Positions 49,500 through 64,000 of a stretch of 64,000 nucleotides of DNA are shown piece by piece; the stretch's first letter is position 1; each line of letters starts with the position of its first letter. The notes below the pieces were generated by a model. The model was not told the origin of the DNA, searched no databases, and was given only the letters and a program-made list of their open reading frames with translations. The stretch comes from Quercus robur (lineage: Eukaryota; Streptophyta; Magnoliopsida; Fagales; Fagaceae), in NCBI RefSeq assembly GCF_932294415.1, contig NC_065541.1, forward strand, positions 55,344,290 through 55,408,289. The letters run 5' to 3'. The position numbers and the translations under genes are program-made.

Positions 49500-51057
49500 A
49501 TTTATGGATGATGAAGAAGAAATGGCAAGTGGGAGAGTCAAACTTGTTTATCTGTATAAACTGGAAGATGTTTGTATGATTGGCTAGGATGGCCTTGAAT
49601 TTTGGGTGAATTTAGGTCCTCTAAATTCATATATACATTTCACATATATCCCTAAATTCAAGGAAATTTTGTTGGGAGTTCTTCATTTCAGGGTGTTAAG
49701 ATTAGTCCTTTAAATTTGGGATTTGAGGATAGCGTGAGAGTGAGATTTGTTGAAGCTAATTATGAAATGGGTTTTCGAGGTTTTTCCTTTACCGTTGGAA
49801 AGTAGTCTTAGAAAGGTAAGGGATTTGAGACCTTCTCAAATTTTTTTTGTTGTTTTTTCAGTGGATTTCGATTTGTTTATTTGATATAATTAACTTAATT
49901 TTGTAAATACTGCAACGATTAGTACCTAAAATAAGGATTTTTTTTTTTTTTTGAAATGGTGGTGCCCCTTTGATCGTGATGCATCTAAATTTAGTATTGG
50001 TTTTAGTGAGAAATTCAAACCTGGAGATCTTACAGTACCAAGAAATGCTAATCTAATTTCAAAAAAAAAAAAAAAAATGCTAATCTGTCTTCTGCCCTTT
50101 AAATTTTTAATTACTATCAATTTGAAACGGAAAACTTCAACATCATATTAGTATCTTCCGTACGGTATACGCTGAATAATAACTAATGAATACCCCCATA
50201 TGAACATATTGATATTATATGACAAATTAAAAAAAAAAAAAAAATTATATTTACTGGTCACACTATAATACCACTCATTATACAAAGATTATAAAAAAAT
50301 AAAAAGAAATCAAAGTCTATTCATAGATTTCATTCTTCCAAAAAAGATTTTGAACAAAAATTTAAAATATAATTTTTTTTTTTTAACAAGCGTATACCAG
50401 GAGTCCTAAGTATTGGTTTTCTCATATTTAATTTTTTTGTTTATGCATTTTTTTTTTTTGGTTAGTTGTAGTCTTTTTTTTTCTTTTTCCTTTTTTTTTT
50501 TTTTAAGAATTGTTAGGGGCAGTCTTTATGTTTGGATAATATTTTGTGTAGATAGTGATTGAGACTAATTATGTTCAAAAGATAATCCTATCCAATCAAG
50601 CACATTTGATGGTGATAGACCAAAATATTTATTCTTATTAGGCCATTTGTTTGCTTCTATATCAATTTTTTTTTTTAAATACTAAGTATTTTAACACACG
50701 CATACGAGGAGAGGGAAAAAAGTCTTTAAAGAAACTGACAATGATGTATATTCAAAAGGGTCTAAATAATCTATGTGTTAATATCCCATATCAATACTAA
50801 TTGATTGATTTGATTGGAAGAAAAAACAGATATTTTTTAAATATATATATTTTAAATATTGATAGGAAGTCCAAATTTTCAAAGTGAGGTTCTCCAAATA
50901 GGTCATATATATATATATATAATTTAAACTTTTCAATTTCATTTTCAACATTAATTTGTTAAAAAGAAGAAAAGAAAATAAATCAACACCGCGATGGAAA
51001 AGGCTTTCTGTTAGATGGGATATGGGACAAATATGTGATCATTTAATAATGAAAAAT

Positions 51058-51195
51058 ATTATATCCACAACATTTTTATAATACTTTTCATAACAAATTA
51101 TAAATGGTAGGTTGTTACAGATTGCTATTGGTGAGCAAAATAGTAATTTTAATAGTAAGTTTAAGTGTTGTGAAAAATTTTGTGAGCTTATCATT
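51058..51195. mobile_element. MITE, family B
   Basis: ATCCACAACATTTTTATAAT at the left and TTGTGAAAAATTTTGTGAG at the right are inverted, with GGTAGGTTGTTACAG and GCTATTGG in the centre. Non-coding. Confidence 0.5.
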
Positions 51196-52274
51196 TCTCT
51201 TTAAAATACGTGTTGCATTCATTGCATTGAAATATTAGATCGCAAAGCAAACCTGTTATGAAATGGATAGTTTCAATGATTTATAGAGAATTGATGTAGC
51301 CTTATAGCTTATGATGGGGGCAAGCCTTCTCATTCTGTTGAAAGGCATTTTTGGTTTTATCCTTTTCAACCTTAGCTTGCCCACAATACCATCCAAATTA
51401 TTTCCATTGGAACAAAACTACAAACACTATGGCTATTTTTTTTTTCTTCTTCTTTTTTTGGGTTTCCTCTTGTTAGATTGTCTGTTTGTGTGTGTCATAG
51501 AGAGAGAGAGAGGTGGGAGTCATTGTTCTAGGAGACAGTCTCATGTGTGTGGGTGAGAGAGAGACAAGGTTCACATTTAAAGTCAGTTACTAGAATTGCA
51601 AAATAAACTTTTGATGAAAGCAAAAGGTAGCAAGGCACCATGTGGGTAGGTGTATGTGGAGATTATACTAGAATCACAAAGTCCAAACAATGTTTTCTTC
51701 TTCATCTTTATGGTTTTTTGATGTCCCAAAAAACGTTTTCTTCTTAGGTAAGTTAATTGCGTGACTCAAAAATGAAGGAAGAGTGATGTTGAAGAAAGTA
51801 AGAAATTGAATTTCGTGTCCCACATTCTCTAATCCCTACAACATGCCCATCATTAATGTAACACTATATAACACCCCTAGTTAGTATAGAGCCAAATATG
51901 TGATGGATCAAAGGTATTTTTACCTCACAAAGAACATACCTATAGTAAGATCTGGTGATCTTGACCATGAGGAAGTCAAGAGAGTTAACCATAATGATGA
52001 CAACTTCCTTCATTTTAGTATTTTACCTTTGGTAGAGTTGACCAGTCATTACACGGAAGAAAAAAAAATCAGCAAAATTTATTTATATTTAATTAATAAG
52101 TATTAATAAACAAAAACTTGAATTGCAGAATTTATAGAAAATAAGTTACCTAACTTAGTTATGATTTATTTAAAGAAGATACAACCTAATTTAACCAATT
52201 CTTTTATTAGTGTTAGGTTGGGTTGCTTTATCCAAAAACATGTTGAATTCTAACTAAGGTACTATCAAGTTGTA

Positions 52275-53258
52275 ACTATAAAACCCAAATTAAAAAGCAT
52301 ATGCATTAGAATGAATGCATGTCATAACATATCATATCATATCATATATTATATAAGCCAAGTGACTTCACTAAATTACAACATTTTTTTATAAATTATG
52401 GTTGTGTCAAATGGCTTTACTTATTAGTTCTTATCAATTTTTTTAGATAAAATAACAAAAATGTTTTAACAAAACATGCCTTATGCATCTAAGTTTTAGT
52501 TGATAGAGAAAATGACTTATTTGTTCTTATCAATTTCTTTAGATAAAGTAACAATAAGTGTTTTAACAAAACGTGCAACATACATTTAAGTTTCAGAAAT
52601 TTAAATCCTATTCCAACAATGGTCTTTTCTTAGAATCTCTTTTGCACCCCATGCTTTTGTTTATTATTTTTTTCGAGTTGCAACTTAGGCATATGTATTT
52701 GTATTGGAAGGATATACATGTCCTATAGATTCATAAGAGTTGATATATTTGTATGATACTCTCTCTTTCTCTCTCAATGTTTCCCTAAAAAACTACTACT
52801 CTCATTAATTATTAAATTAATTTTTTAAATTAATTGTTAGAATATATTTCCTCCACTTAAGGGATAAAATTAACAATAGTTTAATTTATATAAAAATTTA
52901 TCACTTAAATTATAAAAAATTTAAATTTTGTTCAATCTAAAAGTCTATTATAATTTTTTTTAACTTCAATCCCCAAGAAAAAAAAAATTCTAAACTGAAA
53001 TACGGTTTTTTATTTTAATTTCTAAAAAATTTCTAAGCTGTTATGGAAAAAGAAAAAAAAAAATTGATGGTTTTTTATATTTTACATAAAAGTTGTATCA
53101 AAATTTTCTTTAAATTGTTTATTAATAATTGTCTTAAGGTACACGTTAACAAGACCCTAGAAACTAATATGGTTTAGTACTATTTGAATTTGTAAGTTTA
53201 AACTATAAAACCCAAATTAAAAAGCATATGTATTAGAATGAAGACATGTAATAAAATG
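52275..53258. repeat. Pair of direct repeats, about 50-70 bp, 925 bp apart
   Basis: The words CTATAAAACCCAAATTAAAA, AGCATATG and ATTAGAATGAA occur in the same order near 52275-52322 and 53202-53250 with few differences. The similarity extends a little upstream (GTACTAT..TTGTAA). They may be remnants of one repeated element or of a segment duplication. Confidence 0.65.
52419..52608. repeat. Two-copy tandem repeat, period about 96 bp
   Basis: ACTTATTNGTTCTTATCAAT followed by TTTAGATAAARTAACAA and GTTTTAACAAAACRTGC starts at 52419 and 52515. Confidence 0.75.
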
Positions 53259-53804
53259 AAATTACAAAAAATTATGTGAAAAATATAAAAGTACTACAAA
53301 TTTTACTACTAAAAAAAACTTATAAAAAAAAAACTTATAAAACTAGTGTAACAGGAATATGATTTGAACACGTAAAAACAAATCAAAAAAAAAAAAAAAA
53401 AATCTAACACATTATGATAGTCTCAGATTTCCTTTTTGAGTCTCCAAATCCCAGTCACCGATTACTTCGTTGTTCATTTTGGACCATTTCGTTTTTAGAG
53501 TGAATGGATACAAGAACAAACAAATGGAAAATTAAATTTATCCACGGCTACCACCGTCCCCATGTGCAATCTGATCTGAGTAAATACAAGTACACACGTC
53601 TTTTTCTTTATTAAAATGGTCCTTAAAGTTGTAGGTTCAACAAAAAGATAAAAAAGAAAAGGTCCTTGGCTTACGAGTTAATGTAAGCTGGACCTGTCTA
53701 ATAATTGATTTTATATAACTGCATGTGTTATACTATATTTAAATATACAAAATAAAGAAGGAATATCACACGCTTTCACGTTTAGTCTCATATGATAATA
53801 TTAT

Positions 53805-54058
53805 GGGTCCATTTGGATTGAGCTTATTTTTGTTGAAATTAAAAACACTGTAGCAAAATAATTTTTAAATGTGTGAATAGTGCCGTGAGACCCATTTTTA
53901 ATGAAAAAGTTGCTGAAAAGTAGAATTTGTGGGTCCGTAAACAGTGCACGGATGCACTGTTCATGGTTGACTTGGTCAAATAGTGAGGGTGGAACAAAAA
54001 AAAAAAAAAGTCAGAAAACGCAAATGAAAAAACGCAGACGCCCACCCCTAACGCTCAC
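53805..54058 (+). mobile_element. MITE, family A, best preserved copy
   Basis: It begins GGGTCCATTTGGATTGAGC and ends ACGCTCAC, flanked on both sides by TAT (53802-53804 and 54059-54061). It contains AACACTGTAGCAAAATAATT, ATGTGTGAATAGTGCCGTGA and CACTGTTCATGG. The 3-bp flank repeats the situation of the inverted copy at 33.3 kb. Confidence 0.75.
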
Positions 54059-54995
54059 TATATGTCCACAATGAAGTCTAAGCAGCCATAGTTTTTAGTA
54101 TGGGATAAAATTACCCTTTTACATAGATAAATGTTACAAAATTTAGTTTATCCATGAGGAATTAACAAATATAGACGGCATTCTATAATTATTTCATACA
54201 TACTAGTAATTATCTTATGCATCTAGAATAAATATCATCTCTCTCATAACACGCAAGTCTCATCTCATAACTATGTATAACTTGCCTATTATGAGAGTGA
54301 TGAGGCATATACTCGTGAATAAGAAGTTGCCATGCAAATAAATGTCCTAATCTCACGATTCATTTTTTAATTGTTCTTTCCTATTTTCGCCCCCAGAGAA
54401 AAACTGTTTCTCCCCAATTTCCGCTAGCTAAGCTTCTTATTAATTTGGAGGCAGAGAAATTGACGTCTTGCCTTATTAAGTCTACATGATTAACCCCCAC
54501 TTTAGTATCTGATTTTAAGTGAAATTATAGAAGGTTGTGCTGTGTTTTCAAGTGAAAAATAATGAAGTTTTCTTGACAGTGCAGCCCAACATTAAGGATG
54601 TTGCCATCGAAAGGGAAACAGCTCATAGTAGGAGGCGAATCTAGTGAGGCTGATGCCTTAATTGAAGTAAAAGCCATAGGTTCTGGCATTGATGCTAAAA
54701 TATATGGCCCCTGTTTGATCTCTTGCCTTGATAACAAGGAACAAAAGAAAAATGTAAAAGATAATAAGAAGAATCATGTGAAGGTTTGCCCCAGAGAGAG
54801 AAGAGAGAGACTGCATTGAGTAGAAAATAAATTAGTCTTACAAACAATAAGCTCGACTTGCAATTACATATAATAAAAAACTATAAGGCAATATAGAAAG
54901 AAAAAAAAAAGTGTGGCCTGGCTACCTGCCGCTTTAGTTGCGGTGACAGGTCAGATGGATCTTATCTTTCACACATTTATATGTAAATGGCCTGT

Positions 54996-61040
<6,045 letters not shown>

Positions 61041-61612
61041 TTTTCTCTTTCTCTCTCTAAAACTAAAGCTTTCTCTCTTTTAAACTCTCTATTTTCTCAA
61101 ATGGGTTTTGGTTTTGGTGGAATGGGTGTTTGTTGAATTGGACTGACTATGTGAGGGGAGAGTTCACCAAACCAAAAAGCACTGCTACCAGAAAATTTGA
61201 GAATGTAATTTGTTTTGTTTTGTGCTATGAGCGCTTGTACGTTGCGCTTGAAATGTTGTACAAATGTGGTTGTTGTATAATGTAATGTGGTTTTTTTCTT
61301 TTTTGGCTAAACAGATTGAGAAAGTATTTTAAGTGGGGGGTTGTTGGAAAACCGTACAGGTTGAGGTTGGTAGGGGTGGGGGTGGCTCCAATTTGCAGCG
61401 TCACTCTCTCTCACCAACCCCCCCTAATGGGACCCAACTTGCAACTTATAAGAAATTTTAGAAAATAAGAAATTAATAAATCAATTAAATAACCAACACC
61501 AATGAAATCCCAAATCTCAAAATTAAACCAATGAAAAATTGGGACGTCAGTTTGAAAAAGCTTGAATATGAGATCAGGATGTGCAAGCAACGGTGGTATT
61601 ATAGTGATTATT
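61041..61612 (-). promoter_or_regulatory. EPSPS leader and proximal upstream region
   Basis: The sequence just upstream of the EPSPS start codon is CT/GA-rich (CTCTTTCTCTCTCTAAAAC), as in many plant leaders. A clear TATA box could not be chosen with confidence. No other feature is seen up to the tandem array at 61613. Confidence 0.4.
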
Positions 61613-62390
61613 TATACTACTATTTAAGGAGCTACACCTGTTTGGACCGAATTTTTTTAGTTCCAAGTATCTCTATTTTTCTACGTTTAAGTAGAAACAA
61701 AACTAAAGGATAATCTGGTAAAATAGACAAACAGAGCACTCCTAAAATTTGGGATTTTTTTCTTCACGTTCATCTTTTTATTCCCTAAAATTTAGCATTT
61801 TTTAGAAGTAGGCTCAATGTCAAACACTGCCAAATTCAAAAAAAACTGAAATTATTGCTAATCTATACTACTATTTAAGGGACTGTACCTGTTTGGAACG
61901 GATTTTTTTAGTTCCAAAGTATACCTATTTTCCTAGGTTTAAGTAGAGACAAAACTAAAGGATAATTTGGTAAAATAAACAAACAGAGCACTCCTAAAAT
62001 TTGGGAATTTTTTCTTCACGTTCATCTTTTTATTCCCTAAACTTTAGCATTTTTTAGAAGTAGGCTCAATGTCAAACACTACCAAATTCAAAAAAAAACC
62101 AAAATTATTGCTAATCTATACTACTATTTAAGGGGCTGCACCTGTTTGGAACAGATTTTTTAGTTCCAAAGTACCCCTATTTTCCTAGGTTTAAGTAGAG
62201 ACAAAACTAAAAGATAATTTGGAAAAATAGACAAACAGAGCACTCTTAAAATTAGGGATTTTTTTTTTTTCACGTTAATCTTTTTATTCCCTAAAATTTA
62301 GCATTTTTTAGAAATAGGCTCAATGTCAAACACTACCAAATTATAAAAAAAATAAAAAATAAAATAAAATAAAAAACCGAAATTCTTGCT
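61613..62390. repeat. Three-copy tandem repeat, period about 252 bp
   Basis: TATACTACTATTTAAGG starts at 61613, 61864 and 62117. Each unit continues with CACCTGTTTGGA-like, TTTAGTTCCAA, AACAAAACTAAA, ACAAACAGAGCACTC, TTCACGTT, TTTTTATTCCCTAAA and GGCTCAATGTCAAACACT. Identity between copies is high (roughly 90 percent or more by eye). The third unit ends in an expanded A/T run. Confidence 0.92.
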
Positions 62391-62528
62391 AATAATAACA
62401 AACATTCCACCAAAAACCCACTGCATCACATATAAAAGTTAAAAAAGAAAAAGAAAAAGGCTGTTCACCTCACCAGTATTCAAATGTCTGCTATATCCTA
62501 TCCCAAAAAAAATAATAATAATAATTAA

Positions 62529-63396
62529 GGGTGCGTTTGAATCGGCTTCAAACCAATTCCAGAAATCAATTTCCGGAAAATCACTGCGTTTGGCTGTCAC
62601 GGAAAATATTATTTTCCGGAAATTGATTTCCTGTTGACCGAAATTTTCACCTTGACCACGGAAATGAATTTCTGCCTTCATTTTCACTTCAATTCATTTC
62701 CGTGGCTTGCAAAACGCAGAGAGAGAGAGAGAGAAAAAATAGAGAACACAACACGAGAGCGAGAGAGAAAGAACAAAAAAAAAAAAACAATCGAAGAACA
62801 CAACGATCCAACGAGCGAGATCACGAACCCCGATCCACGAACGAGATCGAAGCCAACGAGCGAGATCGAAGCCAACGAAGTGCGAGAGCTCCGATCGATC
62901 CAGCCACCCAGAGCTCCGATCGCGATCTCCGCTTCGATCTTCGCGCGAAGCGTCGATCTTCGCGCGATCGCGATGTGCCGATCGGAGAGATCGCGATCGC
63001 GCGAACGCGTCGATCGCGATCGCAATCGACGCATCGCGCCGCCGAGCGCGATCGCGCCGACCGCTCCGATCACGATCGCGCCGATCGCGATCTCATCACG
63101 ATCGACGCATCGCGCCGCCGAGCGCGATCGCGAGCTCGCCTTCGTTTGTCCGGATTTGATGATTTTTTTTCTGGGTTTTGTTTGTGTTTTGATGAATAAA
63201 TGATATTATATAATCGTTTGGTAACCAAGAAAATGTGAGAAAATGTGTTTTCTATGCTATTTTCAAGAACACAAACAAACATCAGAAAATATTTTCCGAA
63301 ACATTTTTTGAAATGCAACCAAACACATGAAAACATTTTCCTTTCCGGAAAATATAATATTTTCCGGAAATACTTTTACACGAACCAAACACAGCC
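62529..63396. mobile_element. Non-autonomous PIF/Harbinger element with CpG-rich core
   Basis: The left terminus is GGGTGCGTTTGAATCGG; the right terminus, complemented, is GGCTGTGTTTGGTTCG. TAA flanks both sides (62526-62528 and 63397-63399). The arms carry repeated TTTTCCGGAAAA palindromes and GTTGACCG. Termini and arms match the element at 43251-44237. The long frames open in several reading frames on both strands reflect low-complexity composition, not a gene. Confidence 0.8.
62801..63140. repeat. CpG/GATC-rich palindromic core
   Basis: A 340-bp block dominated by CGATCG, GATCGCGATC, GAGATCGAAGCCAACGA and GCGCGATCGCG words. A 32-bp unit starting ATCGACGCATCGCGCCGCCG is repeated exactly at 63025-63056 and 63101-63132 (period 76). 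GAGCGAGATC and GAGAGCTCCGATCG words recur at the left. Composition is far from the AT-rich surroundings. Confidence 0.9.
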
Positions 63397-63576
63397 TAAA
63401 ACTTCTCAGTTTCCCTCTCTTTTATCCTACTAATTCATTTATCCATTTCCCTCTCTTTCGCCTCCCACTAAACTCAGTAGTTATTATTTAAGATAACTAC
63501 TAAAAACTGACCATTTATACTCATCATTTTTTTCAACAGAAAGTGCCAAAACTGATTAATTTGAAAAAAAGAGAAA

Positions 63577-64000
63577 AATGGTACTCCATAGTTAATCCAC
63601 CCTCTCACAAATCACAATTAGGTAACTCTCTCTCCTCTTGCACTCTCTTCCTTTCAATTTCATTTTCAGGTTTTTTTTTTCTTTAGTCATTTTGATAAAA
63701 TTTTCTTATAGTTATTTTTGGTTGATGCATTTTTCTTAAGGATATTTTTTATTGATGCATTTTGACAGGGAGAATTCAAAAAGACACATTTTGAAAGAGA
63801 TTAAATGGTGCTCTACAATTAATCCACCCTCTCACAAATCACAATTAGGTAACTCTCTCTCCTCTTGCACTCTCTTCCTTTCAATTTCATTTTCAGGTTT
63901 TTTTTTTTTTTCTTTAGTCATTTTGATAAAATTTTCTTATAGTTATTAAAGTTGATGCATTTTTCTTAAGGATATATTTTATTGATGCATTTTGACAGGG
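63577..64000. repeat. Tandem repeat, period 227 bp, cut by the window end
   Basis: Copy 1 spans 63577-63803 and copy 2 starts at 63804 and runs off the window. Both share TTAATCCACCCTCTCACAAA, TCACAATTAGGTAACTCTCT, TCAATTTCATTTTCAGG and TTATTGATGCATTTTGACAG in order. Differences are few, mainly T-run length. Confidence 0.93.

Larger units (their letters stand above)
49142..54995. other. GAE upstream region and long AT-rich intergenic DNA
   Basis: The first 400 bp upstream of GAE contain a GTTTTT-rich run and a GA microsatellite. Beyond that I see no gene. MITEs lie near 51.1 and 53.9 kb, a two-copy tandem repeat at 52.4-52.6 kb and a dispersed direct repeat at 52.3 and 53.2 kb. The stretch from 54520 to 54995 is the EPSPS 3' flank. 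Confidence 0.5.

Noticed and set aside
51311-51556. Hydrophobic 81-codon frame as a small membrane protein
   Set aside because: T-rich and microsatellite-derived (GAGAGA) sequence, no conservation or splice evidence.
62634-63203. Long overlapping open frames on both strands (up to 189 codons)
   Set aside because: They overlap the GATCGCG repeat core and are Arg/Glu/Ile repeats in every frame; the openness is a by-product of composition, inside a MITE-like element.

Overview
This is an AT-rich nuclear segment from a eudicot plant, probably a woody rosid; Fagales is only a guess. The evidence is the GT-AG intron structure of the genes, plant-type chloroplast EPSP synthase, Golgi UDP-glucuronate 4-epimerase and pectin methylesterase inhibitor genes, and the dense load of MITEs, a LINE and LTR fossils.

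Layout, left to right. A non-autonomous PIF/Harbinger-like element lies near 1.5-2.4 kb. RPS13 (+, 4.57-6.85 kb, five exons) has a promoter full of site II motifs and a telo-box. A solo LTR (8.5-10.7 kb), a SINE-like piece and a second LTR-like stretch (12.1-13.5 kb) follow. Next come the tRNA 2'-phosphotransferase gene TPT1 (+, 14.2-18.7 kb) and a putative type II membrane glycosyltransferase (+, 21.1-24.7 kb). A single-exon PMEI gene (-, 29.1-29.7 kb) is followed by a MITE-rich stretch (30-36 kb) with two foldback elements and a 1-kb hAT element. A 6.2-kb LINE with a perfect 15-bp target duplication occupies 36.6-42.8 kb. After a PIF/Harbinger element and a few exon-like pieces of an unidentified gene come an intronless GAE gene (-, 47.8-49.1 kb) and an eight-exon EPSPS gene (-, 55.0-61.0 kb). 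The right end holds a threefold tandem repeat, a PIF/Harbinger element with an extraordinary CpG-rich palindromic core, and a tandem repeat cut by the window edge.

The host genes are ordinary housekeeping and cell-wall genes. GAE makes UDP-galacturonate for pectin, PMEI controls de-esterification of that pectin, and the glycosyltransferase may act in the same secretory pathway. EPSPS feeds aromatic amino acid synthesis, RPS13 is a 40S ribosomal protein, and TPT1 completes tRNA splicing. From memory, the gene set combines what Arabidopsis keeps in two places (around At2g45300-At2g45330 and At4g00080-At4g00110), which suggests an ancestral block that was duplicated and sorted differently there. 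I saw no unknown multi-gene system. The least explained parts are the GATCGCG-rich transposon cores, the unidentified exons near 46.5 kb and a GC-rich patch near 26.9 kb.
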